A stretch of 64,000 bases of DNA from Aquimarina sp. Aq78 (lineage in GTDB: Bacteria > Bacteroidota > Bacteroidia > Flavobacteriales > Flavobacteriaceae): positions 1 to 64,000 of the forward strand of contig NZ_OMKA01000031.1 of NCBI RefSeq assembly GCF_900299525.1, read 5' to 3'. A program made the position numbers and the translations under genes. Below the pieces are notes generated by a model. That model ran no database searches. It was given only the letters and a program-made list of their open reading frames with translations, and was not told the origin of the DNA. Below, in pieces: positions 1 through 8,267 of this stretch (position 1 is the first letter of the stretch; every line of letters begins with the position of its first letter).

Positions 1-1
1 T

Positions 2-439
2 ACGAATTGGAATGGTAAATCAGGCTACATAGGATTTACTTTTAAAATTAGTGGCAATACACATTATGGATGGTTTTATGCTACTGTAGCAAATGATGGA
101 TTATCATATACTATATTGGATTATGCATATAACACTAATGCAGGTCAAGGACTTACAACCAAAAGGCCGGCGGCAGCAGGTCCAGAAAAAGCAGAGAATT
201 TGGTTAAGGTATACCCTAATTCATTTACCGAAACTACAAATATTGACCTGACAAAATTAGGTAAAGAAAGGTTTACTATGAGTGTATACGATCTTTTAGG
301 AAGACGTATTTATCATAAAAAATATGACAGAAATCCTGGGGTACTTCCTTTTGGAGGAGCAATAACCGAAAAAGGAAATTATTTTGTAAAAATAACATCA
401 AAAGGAGCTTCAGAAATACACACGATTGTAAAAAAATAA
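2..439 (+). CDS. T9SS-sorted secreted protein, C-terminal part only
   Basis: This is the 3' end of a gene that enters from the left edge; the frame is open from base 2, so no start is visible. The visible 145 codons have two parts. The first about 45 residues contain HYGWFYATV and a DYAYNT stretch, a beta-rich module often found just before the sorting signal in secreted Flavobacteriia proteins. The last about 80 residues form a type A T9SS sorting domain: VYPNSF, then SVYDLLGRRIY, then GNYFVKI and a lysine-rich end. The usual VYPNP is VYPNS here. The protein is probably exported by Sec and T9SS to the cell surface or medium. Its catalytic or binding part lies outside the window, so the function cannot be named. 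Confidence 0.8.
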   Translation, partial: TNWNGKSGYIGFTFKISGNTHYGWFYATVANDGLSYTILDYAYNTNAGQGLTTKRPAAAGPEKAENLVKVYPNSFTETTNIDLTKLGKERFTMSVYDLLGRRIYHKKYDRNPGVLPFGGAITEKGNYFVKITSKGASEIHTIVKK

Positions 440-473
440 CCTAATAAACCTGGTTATAGATTAGATAATATGA

Positions 474-513
474 AGCGGGTGTCAGTTACCAATACTGCAC
501 ACCCGCTTTTTTA
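474..513 (+). terminator. rho-independent terminator
   Basis: A perfect 9-bp stem, AGCGGGTGT at 474-482 and ACACCCGCT at 499-507, is followed by a run of T to 512. It lies 35 bases after the stop of the T9SS protein and just before the 3' end of the opposing M43 gene, so it separates the two convergent units. Confidence 0.85.
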
Positions 514-529
514 TTTAGAAATAAATTTG

Positions 530-1933
530 TTATCGTTTGATCAGTAATTTTTTAGAATATATTTTACCTTGATTATCGTCAACGATAACATAATAAAGTC
601 CTTCTGCTAATGAATTTACATTAATTTCTGAATTTCTAGACAGTACTTTCTTGTGTACTTGTAGTATTCCTATTGTATTGTAAACTTTAATAGAAACCTC
701 TTCTTTTGATAACACACCGTCTAAGGAAACAGTAAATGTATTATCCGCTGGGTTAGGATGTAATTTAAATAAAGTTTTGCCTGCTACAGCAGAAGAAGTT
801 TGCGTAGTTTCTAGAACTACCTCTTTTTCAGGATGTATCGCTATTTCTGTTCTACTGGTATTACAATCCTCTATTTTTGCAGTAAAACGAGATCCATTTT
901 TGGCTCTGAAACCAGATTTAAGTACTAATTTTTGACCACCCGTATACGTTGCAATTCCTCCATTAGCAATTGTATTTGTAGCTGTCAAAGTATTTGAAGC
1001 TTTTTGAATATCTGTAGTTCCAGATGGAACGTTTTGAGTAACCGTTAAATTTTCTGGACAATTATTACCACAATCTACAACAGCATTTTTAAGATGAGTT
1101 AACGTTGCAATTGCATTACGTATACGTTGCCCTTGACCAGCTGTAAAAAGCGACATGCAATCAGGATGTGTATAAGCCATAATGATTCGCTCATTGGGAT
1201 TATAACTGTCTCCATTGGCATCAGTACCACTAGAAGTCCATGTACATGCCGGATGGTTTACATTAAATCTAAGATGAGGATCTGCCGGAGTATCAGCTAC
1301 ATAATCTCCACAAGTAGTACCGTTGGATCCGTTTACCAATTCGGCACATTGTCCGGTATCACTTCCTCCTTCATTCACAGTTCCATGATGAGTATGCCAT
1401 AAAAATAATACATGCCCCATCTCATGCGAAATAACGCTAGATCTTACTAATGATCCAAAGGGAGCTTTCCAATAACTTCCGGACACCCAGAATTCTGAGG
1501 ATTCTCCAACACCATTTGCTCTGCCTCCAGCACTGGAAGCATCATCAAATATGTACACATCGATCCCATCGGTATGATTATTTACACTATATATTGCGGT
1601 TGTAGGACTGCTATAGTAGGTATCATTGTCGATGTAGTCGATAACATTATCCCAAGCAAATGAAACCCCATGAGGATTAAAATCTTGATTTAGGATATCA
1701 ATTGCCTGATTGGTTTGTGCGACACTTTGGCCACCTGTTGCATTACTTCTTCTAATGACATGTACATATAAGCGTAAACAATAAGAATCAGCAACTTTAG
1801 CACTTCTTAATGCCGAGGCATATGCGTTTTGATTAAAACTTTCTGATGGCGTAAAACAAAATGTCTGTGCTTGTATTTTCGAAATAGCTAATAACGCTAT
1901 TACTACTATTAGGTTTTTTAAAAATGTTTTCAT
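530..1933 (-). CDS. secreted M43-type zinc metalloprotease with T9SS sorting domain
   Basis: The 467-residue protein is a probable extracellular endopeptidase of the M43 (pappalysin-like) family. A signal peptide covers residues 1-23 (cleavage after AQA-type IQAQ). The zinc motif HEMGHVLFLWH is at 170-180, matching HExxHxxxxxH, and a downstream Met-turn (IIMAYTH, about 250-256) completes the metzincin pattern. Cysteines between 197 and 230 are typical of the catalytic domain. Residues about 296-357 resemble the 3-coathanger stack module common in Bacteroidota secreted proteins, and 388-467 form a T9SS type A sorting domain (LHPNPADNTFTV). It is the last gene of the minus-strand cluster, one base after the preceding stop, so translation is probably coupled. 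The natural substrate is unknown. Confidence 0.9.
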   Translation of the reverse strand: MKTFLKNLIVVIALLAISKIQAQTFCFTPSESFNQNAYASALRSAKVADSYCLRLYVHVIRRSNATGGQSVAQTNQAIDILNQDFNPHGVSFAWDNVIDYIDNDTYYSSPTTAIYSVNNHTDGIDVYIFDDASSAGGRANGVGESSEFWVSGSYWKAPFGSLVRSSVISHEMGHVLFLWHTHHGTVNEGGSDTGQCAELVNGSNGTTCGDYVADTPADPHLRFNVNHPACTWTSSGTDANGDSYNPNERIIMAYTHPDCMSLFTAGQGQRIRNAIATLTHLKNAVVDCGNNCPENLTVTQNVPSGTTDIQKASNTLTATNTIANGGIATYTGGQKLVLKSGFRAKNGSRFTAKIEDCNTSRTEIAIHPEKEVVLETTQTSSAVAGKTLFKLHPNPADNTFTVSLDGVLSKEEVSIKVYNTIGILQVHKKVLSRNSEINVNSLAEGLYYVIVDDNQGKIYSKKLLIKR

Positions 1934-1934
1934 G

Positions 1935-2681
1935 TTATTTTTTTAGTAGTTGGTTTTCCTTTTCTAACAGCTCTATTCTCTTATTCATTTGGATAATATA
2001 TAAGGTAAGTTCTTCTATTTTTTGAAGAAGCTTAGCATCCATTTCTCCTAAGAAAATTCCATTTTCTTGTACTTCTGAAGCGCTGGGAATATCCTGTAAA
2101 TGTCCCTTTTGGTTGATATGATTTTCAACTTCTTGAAGAGTAGGTAATTTGTAATCGTCATAGAAAACAAAATCAGACCAAGTCCCAGCTTCTACAACCA
2201 TTTCTCTTGCTCCTATGGATCCTTCAACAGCTAATCTATGCGATCCGGTATTTGTTGTTCCTATTCCTACATTTCCTGTTTCTCCATCTATAGTCATTCT
2301 AGTGATGCCGCAACAGGTATTAGTTCCTCCTATTTGAAAATTCATCCTAGCTGGATAATTGCCAGGTGTAAAGGCACCTGTTGTAGTAACCGCTATTCGT
2401 CCTATTTGTACGTTTGATTGTCCATCAAATCCAGAATAAATGATTGTCCCTAATAGTCTATTTGCCGGAGTAGATGTTGGTGTAGTTGAATTTCCTCCCG
2501 TATTTAAAAAATACAAATGAGGGTGTCCTCCATTAAATAAACCTTGTCTAGTTGTAATATTTAAAGATGGATATTTATTGTTTAACTGATTGATGTATAT
2601 TTTATCATCAACAGTTTGCTGACTGTAGCAAGTCGTTTGAATTGTTATGATTAGTAACAAAATGTTTAATATTCTTTTCAT
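1935..2681 (-). CDS. secreted fibre-like protein, paralogue 3 of 3
   Basis: A 248-residue protein with a signal peptide (residues 1-21, ending CYSQ). The middle is beta-rich and ends in a GNVGIGTTNTGSHRLAVEG motif typical of Bacteroidota tail-fibre or adhesin-like proteins. The C-terminal about 90 residues are a conserved module shared with the next two upstream genes: WSDFVFYDDYKLPTL, GHLQDIPSASEV, GEMDAKLLQKIEELTLY, then a short coiled coil ending in LLKK. In trimeric fibres such a tail would form the oligomerising stalk. There is no T9SS sorting domain, so the export endpoint is unclear. It sits 29 bases after the 2711-3511 gene and one base before the M43 protease, which suggests one transcript. 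Function is not known. Confidence 0.75.
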   Translation of the reverse strand: MKRILNILLLIITIQTTCYSQQTVDDKIYINQLNNKYPSLNITTRQGLFNGGHPHLYFLNTGGNSTTPTSTPANRLLGTIIYSGFDGQSNVQIGRIAVTTTGAFTPGNYPARMNFQIGGTNTCCGITRMTIDGETGNVGIGTTNTGSHRLAVEGSIGAREMVVEAGTWSDFVFYDDYKLPTLQEVENHINQKGHLQDIPSASEVQENGIFLGEMDAKLLQKIEELTLYIIQMNKRIELLEKENQLLKK

Positions 2682-2710
2682 CTGTTATTTTATTAAGTTT
2701 AATTAGACTT

Positions 2711-3511
2711 TTATTTTTTAGATTCTATTAGCTTTTCAAGCTGATCTAATCTTTCCTCAATAGATTTTAATCTTTTGATTTCTTTTTCTTGTTGAATAGT
2801 GTAAAGCGTTAATTCTTCTACTTTCTGAAGAAGTTTTGCATTCATCTCTCCTATCGAAATTCCTTTTTTTAATACTTCTTTTTCTGAAGGAATATCTTTT
2901 AGATGTCCGTTTGTTTTTATATGCTGTTCAACTTCTTCTAAACTCGGTAGTATATAATCAGATTTGAATACAAAATCTGACCAAACATTGGGCTTTACTA
3001 CAACTTCTTTAGTTTTTGTGACTCCATCAATGGCTAAATTTCCTCCAGAAACTCCAAGAGTGTTATTATCTCTTAAAATAAGCCTCATGTCATAGTCGGT
3101 AGTAGGATCATTAGAGAAATCAAAATAAGGAACTCCATTACCTCTTAGTTCAATAGAAGCCCCTTGATCTGTATTTATAATGGCTCCGGTATTTCCCCAA
3201 CTAATGCTTTGCCCTGTAGATAGTTTATTACTCATTTTAATATCACCTCCTTCAAAAGAAAGCAAGTCGTTATTCCTAAGTATTAACCTCATATCATAGT
3301 CGGTAGTAGGGTCATTAGAGAAATCAAAATAAGGAACTCCATTGCCTCTTAGTTCAACAGAAGCACCTTGGTCTGTATTTAGAACAGCTCCTGTGCTTCC
3401 CCATTTGATTTGCTTAGTCACAGTAAGTTTGCCATTAATAATTTGATCTTGAGCCGTAAGGTTAAGTACAGCTATAAAAAAACATAGAATTAAACTTGAT
3501 AATTTTTTCAT
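2711..3511 (-). CDS. secreted fibre-like protein with internal duplication, paralogue 2 of 3
   Basis: A 266-residue protein with a signal peptide (1-20, NLTA-Q). Residues about 34-85 are repeated at about 102-153, exactly 68 residues later; both copies contain TDQGAS.ELRGNGVPYFDF and DYDMRLILR. The C-terminal 95 residues carry the module shared by this gene cluster (WSDFVFKSDYILPSL, GHLKDIPSEKEV, GEMNAKLLQKVEELTLY) and a charged coiled coil to the end. No enzyme motif is visible. It lies between two paralogues (32 bases after one, 29 before the other). A structural surface or fibre role is inferred from the repeat and coiled-coil layout only. Confidence 0.75.
   Translation of the reverse strand: MKKLSSLILCFFIAVLNLTAQDQIINGKLTVTKQIKWGSTGAVLNTDQGASVELRGNGVPYFDFSNDPTTDYDMRLILRNNDLLSFEGGDIKMSNKLSTGQSISWGNTGAIINTDQGASIELRGNGVPYFDFSNDPTTDYDMRLILRDNNTLGVSGGNLAIDGVTKTKEVVVKPNVWSDFVFKSDYILPSLEEVEQHIKTNGHLKDIPSEKEVLKKGISIGEMNAKLLQKVEELTLYTIQQEKEIKRLKSIEERLDQLEKLIESKK
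3065..3412 (-). repeat. tandem internal repeat, 204-bp period
   Basis: Two in-frame copies of a beta-strand unit inside the 2711-3511 gene, 68 codons apart. DNA identity is high, with mainly third-base changes, indicating a fairly recent or homogenised duplication. Confidence 0.8.
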
Positions 3512-3543
3512 CGTTTTGGTTTTAAGAGTTATCGAATGAATTT

Positions 3544-4563
3544 TTATTTGCTAAGATTTTCGACTTTATTTTGAAGAGTAGATATCGTTTTTCTTAAAGT
3601 TTTGAGCTCTTCATCCTGTTGAATTGTATAGAGCATTAATTCCTCTATCTTTTCGAGTAATTTTGCTTGCATATTCCCTACTTGAATACCGTTCTCTAAC
3701 ACTTCTTTTTCACTCGGTATATTGGGAAGATGCCCTTGAGTTTTAATGTGTTTTTTTACTTCATTTAAAGAAGGTAATTTGTAATCAGAACGAAATACAT
3801 AGTCAGGCCATGGTGAAGCTTCTACTACAACCTCTTTGGCTCTAATATTACCATTTACAGCAAGTTTATAACCTCTGGTATTGGTAGTTCCTATACCAAC
3901 AGTTCCATCAGTATCGATAATCCTTAAACGTTCGACTCCTTTGGTTTTTAAAATAAGATCGTTATTATAAGAAGAAAATGCATTTGTAGTTGTGTATACA
4001 TCTTTGTTAAAAATAAACTTTGGCATATCGGTATAGATATGTGCCCAACTACTGTTAAGAGGCCCAACATCTATATATCCAAAAGTTCCATTAACTCGTA
4101 ATGCTCCTCCTGCAAGATTTCCTCTAATGCTTCCATTAATATGGAGTCTAGTTTGAGGATTAGAAATACCGATACCCATATATCCGTTTTCATCTTTAAT
4201 CCTTAAACGTTCAGTTCCTTTGGTTTTTAAGATTAGATCATTGTTGTAAGAAGAAAATGCATTTGTAATAGTGTATACATCTTTATTAAAAATAAACTTT
4301 GGCATATCGGTATAGATATGCGCCCAACTACTGTTGAGAGGACCAACATCAATGTACCCATAGGTTCCGTTAATGCGCAGTGCTCCTCCTGCTAGGTTTC
4401 CTCTGATGTCTCCGTTGATATGTAGTTTGGTTGCTGGATTAGTCACTCCAACGCCTACATTACCACTTAGGCTGTAAATGGTGTTCTGATTGTCGTAATT
4501 GTGTTGTGCATGCAAACACATGGTGATACAGAGTATCACCAATGAAGATAGTACTTTTTTCAT
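3544..4563 (-). CDS. secreted fibre-like protein with 93-residue repeats, paralogue 1 of 3
   Basis: A 339-residue protein with a signal peptide (1-19, CLHA-Q). Two nearly identical 93-residue units begin at about residues 36 and 129, each with a G.G..NP..[KR]LHING motif, a RGNLAGGALR segment and WAHIYTDMPKFIFNKDVY. A third unit starts at about 222 (VGIGTTNTRGYKLAVNG) and runs straight into the shared C-terminal module (PWPDYVFRSDYKLPSL, GHLPNIPSEKEV, LLEKIEELMLY) and coiled coil. The exact period suggests stacked fibre repeats. It is the first gene of the cluster, so the promoter should lie in 4564-4690, but no good TAnnTTTG element is visible on that strand. Confidence 0.75.
   Translation of the reverse strand: MKKVLSSLVILCITMCLHAQHNYDNQNTIYSLSGNVGVGVTNPATKLHINGDIRGNLAGGALRINGTYGYIDVGPLNSSWAHIYTDMPKFIFNKDVYTITNAFSSYNNDLILKTKGTERLRIKDENGYMGIGISNPQTRLHINGSIRGNLAGGALRVNGTFGYIDVGPLNSSWAHIYTDMPKFIFNKDVYTTTNAFSSYNNDLILKTKGVERLRIIDTDGTVGIGTTNTRGYKLAVNGNIRAKEVVVEASPWPDYVFRSDYKLPSLNEVKKHIKTQGHLPNIPSEKEVLENGIQVGNMQAKLLEKIEELMLYTIQQDEELKTLRKTISTLQNKVENLSK
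3901..4458 (-). repeat. two tandem 279-bp coding repeats
   Basis: In-frame repeat with an exact 93-codon period inside the 3544-4563 gene; long blocks are identical at DNA level, so copy number could vary by recombination. Confidence 0.8.
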
Positions 4564-4672
4564 TGAGTATATATTTAAATGGTTAATGTTATAAAGTTAA
4601 AATTTCCCCGTTTCATGACAATGTTTTAAATGTGAAATAAATGTTATAATGATGTTTTATAGGGTGGTTTTT

Positions 4673-4706
4673 TTGTTATTCTAAATTTTTATTCTACATT
4701 TGTAGA
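4673..4706 (+). promoter_or_regulatory. promoter with overlapping MecI/BlaI-type operator
   Basis: TTG at 4673-4675 and TACATTTG at 4695-4702, 19 bases apart, match the Bacteroidota TTG/TAnnTTTG promoter. The -7 element lies inside a perfect 14-bp palindrome, TCTACATTTGTAGA (4693-4706). TACA..TGTA dyads are the known core of MecI/BlaI operators. Repressor binding here would block the promoter of the mecI-M56 pair. Confidence 0.75.
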
Positions 4707-4729
4707 GTTAATTCTAATAACGTAGAGCA

Positions 4730-5101
4730 ATGCAATTATCAAAAACCGAAGAACAACTAATGCAATATCTCTGGAAATTAGATAAAGCCTTTATGAAGGA
4801 TTTATTAGACTCTTTTCCAGAGCCTAAGCCTGCGACTACTACTGTAGCTACGCTCTTGAAAAGAATGATTGATAAAGGTTTTGTAAATTATACGTTATAT
4901 GGAAAATCAAGAGAATATTATCCATTAGTAAAAAAGACAGATTATTTTTCTAAACATGTAAATGGACTGATCAAGAATTTTTTTAATGATTCAGCATCGC
5001 AGTTTGCATCATTTTTTACGTCAGAAACCAACTTATCTACTACAGAATTAGAAGAGCTTAAAAAGATAGTAGATAAACAAATTCAAAAACAAAAGCAATG
5101 A
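4730..5101 (+). CDS. BlaI/MecI/CopY-family transcriptional repressor
   Basis: The 123-residue protein has the MecI/BlaI layout: an N-terminal winged helix (LSKTEEQLMQYLWKLDKAFM, then TTTVATLLKRMIDKGFV as recognition helix and wing) and a C-terminal dimerisation helix. The family binds TACA/TGTA dyads as dimers and is inactivated when the partner M56 sensor is activated. The gene overlaps the M56 gene by four bases (ATGA), so the two are translationally coupled. A TACA-TT-TGTA palindrome sits over its promoter at 4693-4706, which indicates autoregulation. The regulated signal is unknown; no beta-lactamase gene is nearby. Confidence 0.92.
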   Translation: MQLSKTEEQLMQYLWKLDKAFMKDLLDSFPEPKPATTTVATLLKRMIDKGFVNYTLYGKSREYYPLVKKTDYFSKHVNGLIKNFFNDSASQFASFFTSETNLSTTELEELKKIVDKQIQKQKQ

Positions 5102-6990
5102 TTATATATATAATAAAATCATCTCTTTGTTTAGTTCTATTATGGTCATTTTACAGGCTGTTTTTGGAACGAGAAAATATGCATCATTTTAAAAGATTTT
5201 ATCTTCTTTTTAGTTTGATTTTTGCATACACGATCCCTTTAATTACTATTACTTATGAAACAGATATAGTACACAATCAAGAAAACTTACAACAATCTGT
5301 AGATCATTTGATTATAACTGATAATCCGCAGGTAGAAGCTACATCATCAAACTATCTTTCGGTAATAGTATGGATCATTTATGGGGTAGGTGTTTTGATT
5401 TTTGCAGTTAGGTTTATAAAAAATATGTATCATTTGATTAAGAAGGTAAGAAGAAATGAGAACCTGAAAGAGTTCTCGCACATTAATGTACTTCTTACGA
5501 ATTCGATTATTCCACATACATTTTTACATTACATATTTGTTCCTAAAAAAGAGTTTCAGAAAAATGCTATTCCACAAGAAGTATTATTACATGAGAAAAC
5601 ACATGTTCGACAAAAGCATACTCTAGATATTCTGTTTGTAGAGATTTTTCAGATGATTTTTTGGTTCAATCCAATATGGTTTTGGGTAAAAAAATCAATT
5701 AAGTTAAATCATGAATTTCTTGCTGATCAAAAAGTATTGAAGCAACAGTTTTCAATACATCAATATATGGATCTACTCGTTAATTATCCAAACAGTTCTC
5801 ATCAAACTGCGTTAGCGAGCCCTATCAATTATTCATTAACCAAAAAACGAATCGTTATGATGTCACAACAATTTTCTAAAACAAAGACTGCAACTCGGTT
5901 GCTGCTATTTTTACCAATTCTTTTTGCTTGTATTCTTTTATTTAACAATAAGATGGTAGCTCAACAAAAAAGTACTACAATCAGCACTACCGTAGCACCA
6001 ACTCACCCTGATAAAAAAATCAAGATTAGAGTTAGTGGAGAACAAATTAACATTAATGGAATTACCACTGATTTATCTGGTGTGGCTGCCGTTATAGATA
6101 ATGCTACAAAACAGTGGAAAGACCATGAGTTAACAGAGTTTCAATTTAGTGTCAAACTAGAAAACACGAATGATAAGTTTCTCAAAAAACTCAATAAGGT
6201 ATACCGAAAAACAAGGTTGTATAAAGCTAATCCAGATGGACATGATCTTATTCCACCTTCACCTCCGGCACCACCAAAAATGAGAACAAGTGTCGTTCCT
6301 GGACCTCCTCCTTCTCCTAAAGCACATAAAAAATTAAAAGCTCCAAAGCCTCCAAAACCACTTAAGGCACCAAAAGTGTCAAAGCTTCCTAAAGCACCTT
6401 CTTATTCTCATGCAGAATATGAAGAAATTGAAAGAGAAGCAGAGCTTGCTATGCAAGAAGTTGAGGTTGCAATGGAAGTCGCAGAAAGTGAAAGAGAAAC
6501 CTTGATGGAACAAGTAGAAGTAGAAAGAGCCTTGGCAATGGAGCGGGCAGAAGCATCAAGATATGAAGCAGAAGAAGTAAGAGAAATGGCGATGGAACAG
6601 GCTGAGAAAGCCAGAGTAGTTGCTATGGAAGAATCAAATAGGGCTCGGGAGCAATCGTATAAGATAAGAGAAGAAGCAATGAGAAATGCTGAAAGAGCAA
6701 GGTTTGAGGCCGAAAAACAGGTAATGAGCCATACTAAAATGGCTCGAGAAGAAGCTAGACTGGCTATGCAACAAGCCGAGAAAGCAAGAGTGATGGCACG
6801 AGATAATGTTGAGAAATCAAGAAGGCAGGCAGAACAAGCTCGTAGAAAAGCTATGGACGAAGTTAAAAGAGCTCGCAATGTAGTAAGAAAAGAAGCTATC
6901 AAAGAGAGAAAAGAAGCGCGAAAGCGTATACAAGAAGCCAGAAAAGAACAACAAAGAGCTCGGGAAAAAGCACAAAAAGAGAATAATTAA
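5098..6990 (+). CDS. M56-family (BlaR1-like) membrane metallopeptidase sensor with long repeat tail
   Basis: The 630-residue protein has N-terminal membrane segments at about 1-20, 35-53 and 88-106, a cytosolic zinc protease loop with HEKTHVRQKH (165-174) and a downstream NHEFLAD (204-210), and a fourth membrane segment at about 265-285. This is the BlaR1/MecR1 protease core, which relieves MecI repression. What follows is not a penicillin-binding domain: a small beta-rich segment (about 300-375), a Pro/Lys-rich linker (385-435), and a charged helical tail (440-630) built of five 29-residue units. By BlaR1 topology the tail would be periplasmic (inference). It overlaps mecI by four bases and ends 30 bases before a terminator. 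Confidence 0.88.
   Translation: MIIYIIKSSLCLVLLWSFYRLFLERENMHHFKRFYLLFSLIFAYTIPLITITYETDIVHNQENLQQSVDHLIITDNPQVEATSSNYLSVIVWIIYGVGVLIFAVRFIKNMYHLIKKVRRNENLKEFSHINVLLTNSIIPHTFLHYIFVPKKEFQKNAIPQEVLLHEKTHVRQKHTLDILFVEIFQMIFWFNPIWFWVKKSIKLNHEFLADQKVLKQQFSIHQYMDLLVNYPNSSHQTALASPINYSLTKKRIVMMSQQFSKTKTATRLLLFLPILFACILLFNNKMVAQQKSTTISTTVAPTHPDKKIKIRVSGEQININGITTDLSGVAAVIDNATKQWKDHELTEFQFSVKLENTNDKFLKKLNKVYRKTRLYKANPDGHDLIPPSPPAPPKMRTSVVPGPPPSPKAHKKLKAPKPPKPLKAPKVSKLPKAPSYSHAEYEEIEREAELAMQEVEVAMEVAESERETLMEQVEVERALAMERAEASRYEAEEVREMAMEQAEKARVVAMEESNRAREQSYKIREEAMRNAERARFEAEKQVMSHTKMAREEARLAMQQAEKARVMARDNVEKSRRQAEQARRKAMDEVKRARNVVRKEAIKERKEARKRIQEARKEQQRAREKAQKENN
6502..6936 (+). repeat. five 87-bp coding repeats (29-residue hendecad units)
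   Basis: Residues 469-613 of the M56 protein divide exactly into five 29-residue units starting LMEQ, AMEQ, AMRN, AMQQ and AMDE, each readable as 11+11+7 residues, followed by a 17-residue partial unit to the stop. The pattern (A-M-x-x-A-E-x-A-R) predicts a continuous alpha-helical coiled coil. Confidence 0.75.
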
Positions 6991-7020
6991 CAGATCAATT
7001 TTCTGATAATTTTAAGAACG

Positions 7021-7045
7021 AAAACTCCCCTTAGGGAGTTTTTTT
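7021..7045 (+). terminator. rho-independent terminator of the mecI-M56 operon
   Basis: Stem AAAACTCCC (7021-7029) with GGGAGTTTT (7034-7042), four-base loop, followed by T residues to 7045. It lies 30 bases after the M56 stop. Confidence 0.85.
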
Positions 7046-7102
7046 GTGCAACATATCGCTATAAATCAGCGTTATATTTATAATCAATCAAAAAACCCTT
7101 AG

Positions 7103-8206
7103 ATGATGTTAAAACGTTTTTTTATTTTATGCTCCGGCGCAGATGCCGATATATTAGCAGATAGTTCTGATGGAGAACAGAATAAATATGCTGGTATCGG
7201 AGCAACAGTTTTCTTTACTGCAGTAATGGCTTTTATTGCTGCTAGTTATGCCTTATATACCGTATTTGACACTTATTTTGCAGCCATCTTCTTTGGCTTA
7301 ATCTGGGGACTATTGATCTTTAATCTGGATCGATTTATTGTATCTACTATTAAGAAGAAAGATAATTTTATGGATGAACTCTTACAAGCTTCACCAAGAA
7401 TTATTCTGGCCGTTATAATAGCTGTTGTGATTTCTAAACCATTAGAACTAAAGATTTTTGAAAAAGAAATTGATCGTGTTTTGCTTGAACAGAAGAATGA
7501 TTTTACTTTAGCTAATCAAGAGCAAATTGCAACACAATATACTCCGGCTATTGCTGCAATTGATTCTGATATTAATACACTTAAACAGGAAGTAACAACC
7601 AAAGAAACCGAGGTTAACGATCTTTATGAAACCTATATTGCCGAGGCAGAAGGAAGAAAAGGTACAGAGATTATTGGAAAAGGGCCTGTATATAAAGAAA
7701 AACGTGAGAAACATGATGCAGCTTTGGCAGAATTAGCCGAATTGAAAAATGCGAATGCAGAGAAAGTTACTGCTTTAGAAATTCAAAAAACAGAATTGGC
7801 TACCGAATATGATGATCAAGTGGCTACATCACAACCTGTTATTGATAATTTTGATGGATTAATGGCTCGAGTGAGTGCTTTAAATGAGTTACCCTGGTTG
7901 CCTTCATTTTTTATCTTTTTATTATTCCTAGCAATAGAAACCTCGCCTATTTTTGCAAAATTATTTTCACCCAAAGGAGAGTATGATTTTAAATTAGAAG
8001 ATGTAGAAAGTGAAATAAAAACATGGGTTGCACAGAAAGAAGATCAGCGAAAAGTACTATTAGAAACAGATCATACGATTAATGATAGAGTATATGGTGA
8101 TCTTTCTGAAGAAGAGGAATTATATGCATATAAGAAAAAGATTGCTCGAGAAATGATGAAAAAACAGCAAGACGCTTTTTATAAAAAGCAAACAGGAATT
8201 TTATAG
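7103..8206 (+). CDS. DUF4407 domain membrane protein
   Basis: The 367-residue protein matches DUF4407: an N-terminal CSGADADILAD motif, membrane segments at about 31-52, 57-76 and 98-112, a long coiled-coil region (about 120-245) and a fourth membrane segment at 265-285, followed by a charged cytosolic end. The conserved NLDRFIV sits after the second membrane segment. The family occurs widely in Bacteroidota and Actinobacteria and has no established biochemical function. Either of the first two ATG codons could start it. It is monocistronic, between the terminator at 7021 and the convergent LRR gene. Confidence 0.85.
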   Translation: MMLKRFFILCSGADADILADSSDGEQNKYAGIGATVFFTAVMAFIAASYALYTVFDTYFAAIFFGLIWGLLIFNLDRFIVSTIKKKDNFMDELLQASPRIILAVIIAVVISKPLELKIFEKEIDRVLLEQKNDFTLANQEQIATQYTPAIAAIDSDINTLKQEVTTKETEVNDLYETYIAEAEGRKGTEIIGKGPVYKEKREKHDAALAELAELKNANAEKVTALEIQKTELATEYDDQVATSQPVIDNFDGLMARVSALNELPWLPSFFIFLLFLAIETSPIFAKLFSPKGEYDFKLEDVESEIKTWVAQKEDQRKVLLETDHTINDRVYGDLSEEEELYAYKKKIAREMMKKQQDAFYKKQTGIL

Positions 8207-8222
8207 GTTTTCCAGTTTAGAT

Positions 8223-8267
8223 AAAAAAACAGACCTCACAAGCTTATACTATGGCTCGTGAGGTCTG
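8223..8267 (-). terminator. terminator of the LRR gene, probably bidirectional
   Basis: A perfect 10-bp stem, CAGACCTCAC (8230-8239) and GTGAGGTCTG (8258-8267). On the minus strand it is followed by seven T (A run 8223-8229 on plus). It lies between the convergent DUF4407 and LRR genes. The remaining bases to 8460 hold nothing recognisable. Confidence 0.75.

Noticed and set aside
3065-4458. Direct repeats considered as mobile-element ends
   Set aside because: They are in-frame protein repeats with exact codon periods; no transposase or target duplications.
6408-6902. 164-codon minus-strand frame inside the M56 tail
   Set aside because: It is the antisense of the Glu/Ala/Arg-rich 29-residue repeats, whose codons rarely give stops on the other strand; no promoter or family match.
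6502-6936. Regular 87-bp period considered as a CRISPR-like array
   Set aside because: The units are in-frame coding repeats without identical DNA repeats or unique spacers, and no cas gene is present.
4730-6990. Reading the mecI-M56 pair as a beta-lactam resistance locus
   Set aside because: No beta-lactamase or penicillin-binding sensor domain is present here or in the second pair; the exterior domains are different.
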